Notes: a model not told the origin generated them from the sequence alone. A stretch of DNA of 64,000 nt from Lepidodermella squamata (GCA_047495785.1 JBLDXI010000004.1:868001-932000); one strand, 5' to 3'. Positions 33,388 through 46,362 are shown, numbered from the stretch's first letter. Numbers and translations are program-made.

Positions 33388-35029
33388 TCATTTTGGAAGG
33401 TTCCGATTGATAGAACTCTTCAAAATATGCCGAATTCTATTTCGACGTTCATCAGGCACATCTCGCCGATCGTTTTGCACTGAAATGACTCGCATAAAGC
33501 GTATGGTCGTTGATCGCCACAATAAGACGATACAGAGAAAGAGCTGCCAGATGCAGAGGCACCATAAAGACGCAGCCATCGCTAACTTGGCCCGACCATT
33601 GATCGGCAACAAATGCGAAATTGGAGCCATCATCCCACTTGAATGCGCCATTCGACCGAGTGGAGAATTCAACACTCGCCTAGCCTCAGCCAGTTCGGCA
33701 TCTGACCTGATCGTGGCTAAGGTACGCCCAGTGTTTGCGCATGAGTTTGCTGCGTCACTTTTAGCGGCATCTTCGCTCAGTTCCACCGGGGAGTAAGACT
33801 TAACCACAGATGTACAACGGGTCTTGTCCGGATAGATGGCATTAGCGGGAATTCGAAGCTGGCTGGCCGCATCGCAGCCAGTTGTATTCGCAACACATTG
33901 TTGTCAACGCAACGGAAATAGGCCGCCTGCAAATAAAAAGCGCATGATAGCGCGTCTCAATTAAAGTCTAACTATGAAGGAACCCCGAGCATACGGTCAA
34001 GTTTGATCGGTGAGGATGAGTTGGTAATTCGGACGGTTGGCGAAAAATCGGTGGTTCGACTTGTTGTAGCTCTCAATGGGTAAATCGAGCATTTTGAGCC
34101 CGAAATTTGCAAATCATTAAGGGGGACCCTTACGTTTTTCGAAAATTTTCAAACGAAAGGGGGTCGAAGACTCCTTTGAATGTGCCATAACCACAAACCG
34201 GGTGTGAAATTTCGAATTTCTAAAAGCGAACCTACCGCATATATCATCGATGCGCTTCTCATAATTCAGCTGAAACGTTTGCAAGTCCGCGAACAGCTTT
34301 TCCTGTCATGGGAACGGTTGATAGAGGCAAAACTAGGCATATGTGTTAGTCAGCGTCACCTGCGTAAGGTCTCGAGGGCAGGCTGTGTAGCAAGACAGCT
34401 TTTGCGACGCATCCTTGCACGAGACAGCATTCTGGACAAAAAGCGATTAAAATTACGAATTATTTTCAAGAATATAACTTACTCCTAGCAGGCAAGTCTC
34501 GCGATTGATGTACACTCTGGTCGAGAACTGCCGAGTCTCAATGCTAGCATAGCAGCCAGTGCTCTGCGGTCGGCAGTCGTTGAACTTTCCGGTGGCCGAA
34601 TCAAAGCAGCGAACATGAGGCTTTTCAGTATCGGGAACAGCGGCTGAAATAGCAATAAGTCACAAAACTGTCTTTAATTGCTCAATATCCACTAACCCTC
34701 TCCGTTTGTACAAGACGCAAGATTGGAATGCACAGTTGTTTCGGTGACCTATAATCAAAAAATAAGCTAATCATCACGAAACCGAAGAACATGCGGCTCC
34801 AGCGATGTTGCTCACCCAGTTGTTAGGGCAGGAATACGGGTCTGGAACACAGGTCTTGGTGACGTTGTTCGAGGTGCAGCGCCTGAACTGCAAACTCTGA
34901 AAAATTTAGCGTGCGAATTATAAAAAAATATATGTGAAGTTTCGAAATTCTCACATTGAACACGGCTCGTTTCTTTTCGCACTCGTTGAGGTTGAATCTC
35001 AAGTTGACGAGTGGATTAGAATTCCCAAA
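33388..35029 (-). pseudogene. Copy C: 5'-truncated, frameshifted type I lectin-family gene
   Basis: Recognisable exons: 35029-34955 (exon 4), 34896-34816, 34749-34698, 34643-34483, 34431-34360, about 34302-34230 (exon 9) and exon 10 from 33926. Exons 1-3 with the signal peptide are absent. Exon 9 has the fourth repeat cysteine changed to Arg and a misplaced donor. Exon 10 changes frame at least three times, with the first in-frame stop at 33842-33844, though IRSDAELAEAR and KWDDGSNFAF are still readable in separate frames. A repeat shared with 16,383 lies in the exon 9/10 intron near 34,079. Confidence 0.8.
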
Positions 35030-35057
35030 CTGAATAAAACAAGAAAAACGATTATGA

Positions 35058-35890
35058 AATCAGCATCGAGTGGTTGGAAAAGTAAACAAATCAGGTGATT
35101 TCGATCGCTCATTATTCTTGAACGATTAGTCATAGTAAACAATTCCCGGCAGATCCAGGTAGCTCTTGAAACGATGAACACATTGATTATTTTTTCGAAA
35201 TTTTAACTATTTTTGAAATGGGGGAAAATCGCAAAAAATGAAATTGATCAATTAATAAAATATGACAACTGCCAATAAGAAGGTGAAATTGAAGGGTATT
35301 TTTAATGGACCAGGTAATTCTGATCACGCTCTACAATTCGATGCTTGGAGCGAGCTTGGAAGATTTTTTTCAGATTTCTAGAATTTTTTATTCATTGAAT
35401 GAATGGTTTTTCCCTACATTTTGACTCTGATCCAGCTCCGGACTCAATCCAGCCACACCATGTGCACATGGCGCACGTGCTGTCAACAAAGATTCTGGAC
35501 AGAATCCAACAGGCTATCTCCATTTTGTAATGTGAAAAACCAAGTGAAATAATTCAAAAAATCATAGAAAATCAGGAAAAAATCTTCCAAGCTCGCTCCA
35601 AGCATCAAAATGTAGAGCTTGATCAGAATTACCAACCCTATTCGCAATATGCTTCAATTTCGATTTAATTATTGGGCAGTGTCGATTTATCTGAAATCAC
35701 AAAATTGTTTTTACGCGATTTTACTCCTTTGTATTTCTCTGAATATTTCGAAAAAATAATGGCAATGTTCACCATTTAAGGCACTATCTGGCACCACCAA
35801 GTTTTTTATCAAGGAAATTTTCGTGAATGAAATATCGGCAATGGAAAAATCACCTGATTTTTTTACTTTTCCAACCACTCGATGCTGATT
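35058..35890. repeat. ~830-bp foldback MITE with a second MITE nested inside
   Basis: Outer arms of about 42 bp (AATCAGCATCGAGTGGTTGG inward) mirror each other at 35,058-35,099 and 35,850-35,890. Inside, a second inverted pair (GGTAATTCTGATCACGCTCT, with GCTTGGAGCGAGCTTGGAAG) spans 35,313-35,635. It sits where exons 1-3 of copy C would be expected, so it may mark the truncation. Confidence 0.8.
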
Positions 35891-36495
35891 CATCACAACA
35901 TCTGGTGCCCATGGCGTTTACAGCCTTAGTCAGGAGTAGGACCTCTATCTTAAAACTAGCTCTATGTTCAAAACTGTCTGCAAAACAGCACGCGTTTTCG
36001 TTTTGTTCCTAATTCCTAAATCAATTCTGGAAAAGGCGATTGAATAGTATGCCTAGGCGCGTGCCAGACTTGTTTATCATTTTCACCGGCACATAAACAT
36101 ATTTTTCCTTTTTTATTCAGATTCAAAATCCAAAATACATTTGATTATATTTCAACCGTTAAACTAAACCGCTCGATATAGATTTGGGTTATATAAGTAT
36201 TTAATATGAATAATTAATATGAATAATTAATCGCGAATGGATGACTCATTTTTGTTGCTTAAAAAAGCCCCTTTTCCCCATCCACGGAGCCTCAGCCCAA
36301 AGCGAAGGTGGGTGCTACGGCGTCGAGTTCAGCCCTAATTTAGGAAAACATCTACAGAAATTTGATCCTTGCCTCGCATGTCTGTCTGTGTATTTTCAAC
36401 CGTCTGGCGATATCGATTTCAGTCCGCTGTCTTACTCGCCAATAAACAAAACTTATTTCGCAAAACGTTGTATCTCATCACGTTGCAAATAAAAA
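35891..36495. other. AT-rich spacer
   Basis: No repeat or exon recognised; the open frame at 36,241-36,492 has no protein features beyond chance. Confidence 0.4.
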
Positions 36496-36765
36496 AATGG
36501 CTTTAAATGTATACCTTATTATAGTGTTAAACACTTTGATCCTTTCAACAGCATGTCTAAGTAAGTTTTTTGGCGGAATTTTTACAAATTTTACATTTAT
36601 TTCATTAAGAATCAGCGCGAGAAACATTCACGGCTGATATGATATGCAAAATAGCTGGGAAAAGGCTCGGTTGCCGCTTGCCCCAAATGAACCACCTCGA
36701 ATTCCGAACTGCAATGACGAATATTGTCAACCGCATGGCCCGGACAAAAAAGTTTGAGTAAATTA
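36496..36765 (+). CDS. Possible small secreted peptide gene (two exons)
   Basis: ATG at 36496 opens a hydrophobic leader (MALNVYLIIVLNTLILSTAC) that stops at a donor, CTA A|GTAAGT. About 50 bases later an acceptor TTAAG precedes an exon reading SARETFTADMICKIAGKRLG and onward to TAA near 36764. Spliced phase 1, it gives a ~70-aa secreted, basic, cysteine-containing peptide. No family recognised. Supported only by the leader, splice sites and open frame. Confidence 0.35.
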
Positions 36766-38540
36766 ACATTGTAAATTCCTGTATTCTTGTGTAAATTGCA
36801 GTTTATTTGGGTTTTTTCATGTCAGCAAATCAGGAACCAGCTCAGTGATCCGGAATTCAGCGTTGTAAAACAGGGTTTTTCGTTTTTCGGCCGAGAAACT
36901 TCATGGAAATTCGTGTAAACCCTGAAATTCGGTCTTGTAAACTCATGGATTTTCGTCCTTCAGTTATTTCTTCGATGTATTTCAATGGAAGCTGAACGAT
37001 TTTTCGACTGGAATATCCTCACATGATTTTACATCCGGAAAAAGACGTTGTATTCTCATGTAAGAAGATCGATTGAATAAAAACTAAATTATTTTTCAAC
37101 ATTCAGCCGCGATTTATCTCATTTTGCGGCTCGAATTTTGAAGAACGTGTCGCAAATAGCCTCACACGAAATTACACGAATGCGAATTTCACAGAATTGC
37201 ATGAGAATTTGAACTCATTATATTTCCGGAGAAAACAGAGTGGTTACACGAAAATACACGGAGAAAAAAATAATGAATATTGCCAAATTTTGCTCAAGAA
37301 ACCACCGTGTAAATTCATGTAGATTGATTGTGAAAAAAGGGTTGAACAATGACAAGTTTCTCATCGAATTTGGGTATTTTTCGCAAAAAAGGAGTTTAGG
37401 TGCGGTAAAAATTCCAAAAATCCCAAATTGTAAAAACAAATTGGGTCAAGAATGATAGATTTTATTAAATTTTACAAAACTTTCAAGTCGTGTAGTGAAG
37501 TCGTGTATAGTGCGCAGTATGAGCGATCAGGCAACCAAAAAATGTCGCAGTTAGCGAATAAAATGACGAGCGCACTCAAATGCTACGGTCTTTCTTAAGA
37601 AGGCTTCATTTCTTCAGGTTGAATATGCTGAAAAATAGAAAAATTCCTGATTTTGCCTGTTCTAGTCATGTTCATAATTTTTCGAAATTTAAAGCAAAGT
37701 TCGGCGGTATTCTATAAATTTTGTATTTTTAAGCTGGCGATGAACTGAGAGTTTTTTTCGCCTGTTTCGAGGTTTTTGGTGACTGGCAATATTGCTTTCG
37801 AAGTGAAACAACCAATGTTCAGATTCAGGGTAAAAATAAGTTATGCTCGATATCAGGGTACATCGATGAATCGGGCTTCTTCAAAGTCTCAAATTTAGAC
37901 CTTAAATCACAAATGCCTATCGAGTGACCTATATATTTTAAATTCCTTATTGTAAATTAATAATTTTTGCGAGTCATCTTCGAGTCGGCTATATTCTCTG
38001 ATTGCTCCTTTGTCGCTTGTTCAGACTGTTTCTGTCAATCTTCGATCAGAACTTTATTGAAAAATCTTGAATTAACTTTAATATGTAATGGGAATTCCAA
38101 ACCAAAGCAAACGGTCAATCTTGAAAATTATGGGTTTCATTTATAATTAACGGTAAAATTGATAGCTTGAATTGGAGAAGCTGGAGAAAATTAATGATGA
38201 TAAATCAATAGAAAAATTTCAGAAAAAGAATTCAGTTATTTGCGAAATTCAAGGCTTAAATTCAGGGCTTTCTCCTAAAATAATTTAGTAGTACTCTGCT
38301 CAGGGTAAAGTCGGTATGGGATTGAAATGTGGCACAAGGCACAAGTATCAGAACAAAAATAATTCAAAAATAATGAATTTTCGAAATTATTTTGGTACTA
38401 CTGCTAGTGAATTTGCTAATAAATATCAGGAGAAAAAATTCCTATAAATTCTAGCCAGTAAAATCCCACCAGCATTTAAAATTTAAATAATAATAATAAT
38501 AACAAACATAATTATTAATTATTATACAGGCTCCACATGA
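36766..38540. other. AT-rich stretch with scattered TGTAAATTCATG-like motifs
   Basis: Repeated short motifs resembling TGTAAATTCATG and TTACACG occur at 36,770-37,450 and again at 41,390-41,880. They suggest a degenerate tandem or foldback repeat. No gene seen. Confidence 0.4.
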
Positions 38541-38802
38541 GCGAAAAAATTGACGGGAAAGGTGGCAAAAAATATCTCAAGAAAAGGTAAAAATTCGAAA
38601 AAATGGATATAATCTATTTTCATAATTTTAAAGACGGTATTCGGTTTCCAGGGCTGAAACTGATGAAAGATGATCGCAATCAAACTAGGAGTTCTTTTTA
38701 TCTAATAGCAAATTTTCTTGATTTTAATTTTCGCAAAATCAGCCAAACTTCAATCCAAATCCAAGAAAAATTCTCGAAAAACGTCAAGCTTGAGTTTTGT
38801 TT

Positions 38803-38938
38803 TTTAAAAATTTCAGAGCGTGCCTTCGACTTAACTAAGTGCCCAGCAAATAAAAGAGCTGCGGATGGATTTACATGTCACGAGAAAATCCCTTGTAAAT
38901 TGGAGAGGGATAAAAAAATTGAGGAAAAAATGAAATAA
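38803..38938 (+). CDS. Possible terminal exon of a small Cys-rich peptide
   Basis: A good acceptor (AAAAATTTCAG) precedes a frame reading RAFDLTKCPANKRAADGFTC, two more residues groups with one further Cys pair, and a Lys/Glu-rich end at TAA 38938. A nearby upstream exon-like segment at 38,530-38,587 does not join it in frame, so the first exon is unknown. Confidence 0.25.
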
Positions 38939-41890
38939 AAACTAATTTTAAATGAAGCGGGCCATGTGTTACGTGTCATCTGGCACGTGCGCCTTAAGAC
39001 AAACTCAGCGGAATGAGAACAACACAGCTATTCACTATTTTTCCGTCGTTTAAAATCAGGTCAACTTTTTATTTCATGTATCTCGCTTTTTGATTGAAAA
39101 ACAGGCTGTTGGCTGTTCTACATACCTCGTTTCGTTTGCGAGGTCAAAGGTAAGCAGGCAAAGTAAATAATTCTCCACATTGATTTATTGCCCGTTATGA
39201 TTAATTGGCCGCTTCTCGTCGGTACTGGGACTTCCGGCAATTTTCGGATTTTACGGAAATGGCCCCGCGAGTATTCCAGCTTGTCGAAGCCAACTATTTC
39301 TACTTCTACCTGAGTAAGTAATAATTTCGACAGGTAATTGCAAAGTAGATGACTCGCATTCGCGCTTACTAATCCTATTTATCGACCCTCGGCTTAATAG
39401 CATAATTTCATTCATTATTAGTATCTTTCTCTGGGGTTTAAATTTTTGAAATTTGCCATCTCTTCGAAGCTGCTTAGTCTCAACGTGTTTCCACGGAATT
39501 ATTTCAAATTTATATAATTATTCATATTTTTTATTTATACATTTATGAATAATACAGCGTGTTCCAAAAATTGCGCAAATATTTTTTAATTTCAAAACAT
39601 TTTGAAGGAAATTTAACTAATTTCTAAAAATTGATCCAACCGAGAGAATATTCCTTTTACCCGCGATTTAACCAAAGAAATGAAAATTTAATGGAGAAAA
39701 CCCGGATGGTAACTGATTCGGTAATTTTCGGTATTTAACCCGGCCGGACCAAATTTCTCCTGAATTTTCAAAATCCATTAACAAGTGACATACTTGATTA
39801 CTATTCTCGTGATTTTTGAAGTTTTCTAAAAACAGTATGGCCTTGATATGTGACTTCGTCACTCATTCTACGGCGTCTGAACCCTTTTCCAAGTATTTTC
39901 TTTGCTTGCGTTACTAATGGGACACGCTGTACATCTCGAGGATCGAATTGTTGTTGGTTGGGTGCGATATTTGGCGATAAATCAACGCATAACTATGAAT
40001 GATTTCGTCCCATGCATATGCAAAAAGCCATTCTAGCGCTTCATTTTAATCACGAGACTTGAATTTTTTTCATAATTCCGTCATACAATATCAAAATAAA
40101 TAAAGTTTTCGTTTCCTCTCTTTCAGAGAGTTTTTAACCAGTAGTTTCTTCAACCAAAATTAGAATTCTTTGAATTAAAAAGTCGGAAATCGTAAGTCGT
40201 CGAAATGTCATGTTTTTGTGTAATAATTTAATCTAAAATTATTATGTGAAATTCTAGAGCATTTGTCATAGAGTTTTTCCGGTTTTTCATATTTTATTAA
40301 AAATAAATAATTAGTCCATTTTTCTGAAACTTAGTCTCTCAGCGATGGCCCTCGATTTCTCGCATCTCGAATTTCCTGCAACGTGGTGAGTTAAAATCTA
40401 CCTTAAAATAAGTAATTAAGTTAATAATTCGCTTTTCTCTCCTGCCGAATTTTGCTGTGGAGCTATGGAACGATCGTGGAGAAAAACGAACCTGAAAACA
40501 AACTGCACTGAGGTGAGAAGTTTCAGGCAATTTTTGAGACCAATTATAATCGAAATAGTTAATAAAAAATGCTAATTAATTTCTAGGCGATTGAAGCTTG
40601 CACTCACCCTCATTAGGCTAGAACAATTTCTAGGATAATTTCTGCATCTATTATCTATTTTGAAAGCAAAATTAAATTAAGAAAAATTCCCGATTACAAT
40701 ATTTCTTCGACTGATCCCTGCAAATAATCGGTTATCGGTCCTGAGAACTTCAGAATTTGTGAATTTCAAAAAATGGAGTAATGCGTTATAAAGTGTTAGC
40801 GGCTGTTTCCAAAATAACAGAAATTAAAACTATAAATGTTATCTAAAATAAATTTGTTGAGGAGCTTGATATAATTTTGGCGGACATAGTCATCCAATTC
40901 AGTTGATTTGTCAAACGTTTAATTTTCAGGAATGTAATTGCTCGGCTGCTGACGCTGATTGAGGCAAATGTCCTGATGCTGCTGATTTTGAAATTCAGGT
41001 GATCATACGTCGATGTCACGTTGCTACTACAACTACATTTTCGGTTACTTTCAGCTGAATCCTGTTGCTGAAGCTGTTCATGTTAGGCTGAATTCCTGGC
41101 TGTTCGTCATGGGTCATTGGCCGCATTTTAGCGCAAAAGATGCGCCAAGGAACAGGCAATAAAATAACGATTTTTCTCGATTTTATTGCTTTACGCGAAA
41201 TCTGTGAAATTCGATATTTTCATGAAAAATGCCGTTGTAGTGAAAATCTTCATTTCTGTGGAAATTGCTATTTTCATGCTGTTTTAATGCTGCCATTTTT
41301 GCGCTTATCGCACCAGTTTTCACGATTTTTCTCCCATTTTTTCGAATTATGTGTGAAAAATGTGTTTTCCTACGTTTTGCTGTGCCTGTGTGGTTACACG
41401 GAATTACACGATGTTCCTCGAGTTTTTGTGCCATTTTCGCGCAGTCTGTGTGAAAAATGCTATATTTTTGAGCCATCTCTCTGCGCTTCCACGGAATTAC
41501 ACGGAGTTCTGAGTCTGGTTGATTTCGCCGGAAACGCTGGAAAAACTTGTCTTGACTTGCTTTTCTCGGCTGAATCTTCTTACATGAGTTTACAACGGCG
41601 AAATGTCGTTGAAATCTCAAGTTTGACGATTCAGCTGGGAGAAGCAAGTCAAGACAAGTTTTTCCGGCGATTCCGGCGAAATCAACCAGACTCAGAACTC
41701 CGTGTAATTCCGTGGAAGCGCAGGGCGAACGGCAGCCAAATATGGCCTAATTGTAAATTCATGTGAGCTGAATCAATAAAATGATCATGTAAATTCATAG
41801 GACTCGTTACCATTTCTCCCTGATTTTACAGCAAAATACACGGACGTGTTTTCACCCCATTTACACGAGTTTACAACATGAAACTTTTTA
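38939..41890. other. AT-rich region with one strong hairpin
   Basis: Mostly featureless. A ~85-bp inverted repeat lies at 41,491-41,715. Exon-like starts followed by donors occur at about 39,121-39,150 and 39,260-39,315, but they cannot be joined into a gene. Confidence 0.4.
41491..41715. repeat. 225-bp foldback repeat
   Basis: Arms starting CCACGGAATTACACGGAGTT and ending with its mirror, each about 85 bp with a few mismatches and a ~55-bp loop. This explains the long open frames on both strands here. Confidence 0.85.
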
Positions 41891-41891
41891 G

Positions 41892-42090
41892 TCCGGGGGA
41901 CGCGGCGAAAGCTAGAGCCGACGCCTTCGCGAAGTGCGTCATATCGGCGGTTTCCAGCGACCGCGTCATGCGGCTGGCCTACCACCAGGACGTTTGCGTT
42001 CGCCGCATTCTAGGCGAAGAAATGCGCTCACCGCGCTCATCAGCTTCTGCTAGAGTTGTGGCTTTTAAAAATCTATTCAATCAAGCTTAA
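41892..42090 (+). CDS. Possible terminal exon, GC-rich, unknown protein
   Basis: Acceptor AACTTTTTAG precedes a frame PGDAAKARADAFAKCVISAV that continues to TAA 42090; an AATAAA signal follows at 42,097. The base composition is clearly richer in GC than its surroundings, as in coding DNA. No upstream exon identified. Confidence 0.3.
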
Positions 42091-42234
42091 CATATCAATA
42101 AACTTAAACATAATAGCAAGCCTGAAATCTTGCATTTGGCAGTGATAATCGAATAACAGATTTCAGGGTTGGAACTCATGGAGGACTTATATGTCAAAAA
42201 AGATGAATTAGGATGTTTGGATCGCCCGGGCCTA

Positions 42235-42388
42235 CAGTGCGCAGTAAGATCCTCGAGCAAGGGGGTATTTTCGGGCCCGAATTTTATGACCAAAGGGTCC
42301 CCCCTGTGGTTTTTTGGGGGATTTTCCACTGTGGCCTTGTGAGCTGGGCGGTACGATACCCCACATTCCCCCCGTACTTCGCGCACTA
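42235..42388. mobile_element. ~154-bp nonautonomous hAT-like element
   Basis: Left end CAGTGCGCAGTA and right end (reverse complement) TAGTGCGCGAAGTAC. Flanks CGGGCCTA and CGGGCCCA match at 7 of 8 bases, fitting an aged hAT duplication. Same family as 57,719, 31,678 and 2,759. Confidence 0.65.
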
Positions 42389-42720
42389 CGGGCCCAGACC
42401 GACATCTACAAAGCCGAACAAAGGGGTGAAATCGATTTCATGTTTTTAACAGCCGAAAAACGTCGAAAACACATAGAAAATTTATAAGCGAAAAATCTGC
42501 TCGCCACGTGGTTAAATGCCTAAACGTAGCCTAAATTTTATTACCGGAACGTGGAAGAAAGAAGATCATGCAGCATCATCACGGGAACATCACGGGAAAA
42601 AACAGGAGTATAGAATTAGAACTTGTTTATTCTCAAGGCAATGAAGTTAATTTTACTTCACTTTACAGCAGCTCATCTTGAACCATCAACTTGAAGAAAG
42701 AATTAGTTCAATGATCATTA
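42389..42720. other. 3' flank of copy D
   Basis: No repeat or exon identified; presumed 3' untranslated and intergenic sequence. Confidence 0.4.
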
Positions 42721-45563
42721 TCATTCAACATAGGTTTCGCAAAATCCGTACTTAGCAGTAACGGCGCAAAAAGTTGGAACCAAACGTAATACCGATGGTA
42801 GACTATTATAGATTATACAATTGTTATTATTAGGTTCAGCATAAAACACAGCTGGATCGTATGTGAAAGCCGACCCGTCCGACCACTTAAGGACTCCTCC
42901 GGACTCATCTGCAGCAAGACCAACCCAGCCATTAATGGAGTAGCTTGCAATCACGGCTAGGTCGGCAGCCGTTTTAACAGTTGCCAAGATGCCATCCAGT
43001 TGCGAGCACTTTGCGGCTGCAGCCGAATGATTCAAAGTACCGCTGGGGTTATTAACATAAAACACTGTCTTTCGAGCGTTTTGACACTGCGATTCGCCAC
43101 TGAACGTAACATTTCCAGGGAAGCGTCTCTCAGTATCGGCGTCACAGCCGCTTGAGCTCGGTCGGCAGGTTACTGAACCATCAGCAGCTCGCAGGCATCG
43201 ATGGTAAGAGATCTACAAACATAAATCAATCATGTTTAGCGTTGATCGCGAACTAATTAGCGATAATATGTTACTAAAATGATTCACGCAAAATAGCAGC
43301 GTTGATTACTACCAAATACCAAACCCTGAAATATTTAAGGAAATAAACTCACAGGAGGCGATATATCATTGATGCATCTGTCGTGATTCAGGTGGAAGGT
43401 CCCCAAGTCAGAGAACAGCTTAACCTGTTATAGAAAAACTGTTGATTCCGGAAAAAGACGTGCTTTTGGTTTAGCATTATTACCGGAGTTTGATCTCGGG
43501 GGCAAGTGGCGTAGCAAGACGTTCGGTTGGATGAATCCTTGCACGAAACGGCATTCTGTTCAAAATATTTATGTGATTACCAAAAAGATAATTCGTTAGA
43601 TCAAAACTTACTCCAAGCAGGCAGCTTTCTTTATTGATGTACACCCGCGTCGAGTACTGCCGAGTTTCGTTGCTTGCGAAGCAGCCGGAGCTTTGCAGTC
43701 GGCAGTCGTTGAACCTTTCGGTCGCAGAATCGAAGCACCGAATGTGCGGCTTTTCGCTATCCGGAACAGTGACTATCATAAACAAAAATTTTAGCAGTTT
43801 TTTATCCGAATTCTTTAGTTTTTAGTTCAAGCACTAGGAACAAATTTGGAATAAACGGACATCCAGGAAATTAGGATTGGCTTTAAGTCTCCACCAAGAC
43901 AAAATTAATCCTACCTTCACTTCGGAAAATCGATATTGCACAGAAATCAAAGAGGCGAAATGGTTATAGGGTTTTTTAATCACGCCTAGGGCCCAGCTTC
44001 ATCCTTGAATGAGAAAATCATGAACCTTCTCCATTTGTACAAGCTGCGAGATTTGGATAGATCGTCGATTCAGTTACCTGTTGGCAAGAAACGATAAGAA
44101 TATGTCACATGAAAGCTCACTTTCTTGAAGTCAACATGCAGCGCAAAGTTTATATATATATTCTTGAAGCCCACGACTTCCCCTCTCCAACAATTTATTA
44201 ATTTCAAAATGTCGCAGATTACGTAACATTCATGACGCTAAAATCGATCGATCTAGCTAATGTTTGATCAGCTGCTAGCAATCACCTGTTACGTACCCCT
44301 ATAAAATTCCTTAATTATGAAAGTTCCTGGATGATCATGTTCTGCAATTTACTACTCGAAATGGAAAACTGCAAAAATATCAGGGTTTTCGCCGCGTGAA
44401 ATCGAAATTTAAAATCGCTAACCCAATTTGACGGACATGAGTACGAGTTCGGAACACAGCTCATGGTGGCATTGTTTGAGGTGCATCGTTTGAATTGCAG
44501 GTTCTGAATAAATAGATAATAGACAAGGCTGTAACAGATGGGAAACCATCTCTCCATACTGTTTTTATTCGAGGTATTATTGCGTGTCACGTGACCACAT
44601 TTTAAACAAACGAACACCCAATTCGACCATAATAATTTTATATAATTTCAAAATCAACAACAAAAAAGGGTCACATATGGTTCAATCATTTCCATTTCCT
44701 GCTAAATCTGATTTTTTTTTAATTTGGAAAAATCAGTATATCCATGTTGAAAATTTTCTCTATTGTACGATATACAATTTGTCTGCTAAATAACATTGAT
44801 TTTTAGATTGTTTTTTTATTATTATTTTCGGCCGAGCAAATTGACTTCGAATTATCTCACTGAGTTGCTTTGTTTAGAGCAAAAACAAAAAATAGTTAAG
44901 GTCAGGAAAAAGTCACTATGGAGAGATGGTTATTTTCCTATCTGTTACTGTGTTTTCTATGTAATTCATATAGAACTTAATAGAACATCACGTTTATAGA
45001 GTTTCTCCAATATTAACCTCAAATACGGCTTTGTACTTCTCGCATTCGTTGAGGTTGAATCGCAAGTTCATCATTGGGTTTGACTTGGCGAACCAGAACA
45101 ACTGAAAATAAATTAAAACCAAAGCTTCATCAATAAGTAAATTGGCACTAGATCTTACGGGTAATCTGCCCGGGTTGTTACAACCGATGTTAGCAGGCAC
45201 GCAAAATGGAGTTAGCTTCTCGTATTTGTAGCACATTCGGGCATTCTGTAATTGAGAGATATAATACTGTGAACGGTTAGATACCAATCTCACCCCACGA
45301 TTGCACACTCCGGCTCTGCGGAAAACTGGACCGAGCTAGATAATGGGAAATTCCAAGTAAAAGTGGTCGCGGATTGACAATAAAAATAAACCTACGCGGT
45401 ATTCCCGTAGTCGATCGCAGCCATCGGCAGCTGGTACGCAGTTGATGAATCGGTTGCTAAACTGCGAGAAGCACCGAACCCAGTTCAACGGCTTCCCCGC
45501 AGCAATGTCGCATGACGCCAGCACGAGTGCTAGCAGTAGTAGAGCACAGTGATACGAAATCAT
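42721..45563 (-). CDS. Copy D: secreted six-repeat Cys-rich protein with type II C-type-lectin tail
   Basis: Complete ten-exon model: 45563-45396, 45335-45294, 45245-45159, 45101-45018, 44503-44423, 44077-44026, 43772-43612, 43555-43484, 43424-43353 and 43212-42721, totalling 436 aa without a stop. Signal peptide MISYHCALLLLALVLASCD. All 24 repeat cysteines are present. The lectin domain has GWVGLAADE, LKWSDGSAFTYD and, uniquely here, EPN just before a conserved Cys (FYAEPNNNNC), the tripeptide that binds calcium and mannose-type sugars in classical lectins. It ends FCETYVE. Intron 4 is enlarged by a MITE at 44,531. Confidence 0.88.
44531..44948. repeat. ~418-bp MITE in intron 4 of copy D
   Basis: Ends GTAACAGATGGGAAACCATC and its near mirror at 44,917-44,948. 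Inner sequence (TCACGTGACCAC and CGACCATAATAATTTTA) resembles the elements at 47,261 and 49,457. Confidence 0.75.
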
Positions 45564-46362
45564 TTGAGGCGCCTTTTACTAATTGCTGATAATCCTTGTG
45601 ATTGATTGCAAGCCGGATGAAATAAAAATACAATAAAATAAATTTAGTTAGAATGAGAATTAGGAGCAGAAGCACGTAGGAAATTGGTGAAAGTTGAATG
45701 ACACAGCGCGTGCGATTTTTCGAGTAGCCACGCGTCACTCCTGTTGCTGTAATCAGGCTAGTGAAGTTAAATCAAACATTAAAAAATGCTCAAACACGGC
45801 TCTTGTTTTTGGCGACGATCAACTGCACAGTGGCTACTCGCGCGTCGGAGAGTCCATGTCGGAATTGTATAAGCTATATCATGAAATTTATTTCAACTTT
45901 AAAATATTGTGAAATTTCGCTAAATTAAAGTTTGAATTTCATTGCTCTCTTCTCTCCTCCTCCTTTGAGTTATTTTGGTCATCAGGGCTATTCGGAATAA
46001 TGTTTATGCGAGCAGTAGAGTGAGGCTTCGGCCGGATTCTAGATTAACACGACAATGCCATTGATCTAATCAGAAATTCGCGAAAATTCACTGATGAGAT
46101 TGCAATTCACGATGGAAAACATTTGAAATTGAAGTTGAGCAATTATAGTCACTCGTTGAGTTTTCTGACCTTCTACTCTTAAGCCGTTGATAGCAAGACA
46201 ATGGGCGATGTCTTAAAAACAACAGTCGAGAGCCTTCTTTCGAAAGGATGTAAGCTGATGAATTTGAGACATTGATGGCTTAAAAAATTAGTGAACTGGC
46301 CACTTTTGGTTCAATGTAGTCGAAATCGAACTTAATTGATAGCTCCGTGATGTCAAATAGGC
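45564..46362. other. Upstream of copy D and 3' flank homologous to copy G
   Basis: 46,140-46,362 matches the region 3' of copy G (63,120-63,446): CCGTTGAT, GGGCGATGTCT, AAAACAACAGTC and GTGATGTCAAATAGG recur in order. It is therefore duplicated intergenic DNA. The rest (45,564-46,140) shows no feature. Confidence 0.6.

Noticed and set aside
39200-39320. Exon-like segment (MAPRVFQLVEANYFYFYL) followed by GTAAGT
   Set aside because: No compatible downstream exon found; all three frames are open for a similar length.
41140-41766. Long open frames on both strands
   Set aside because: Explained by a foldback repeat; the peptide from one arm reappears from the other on the opposite strand.
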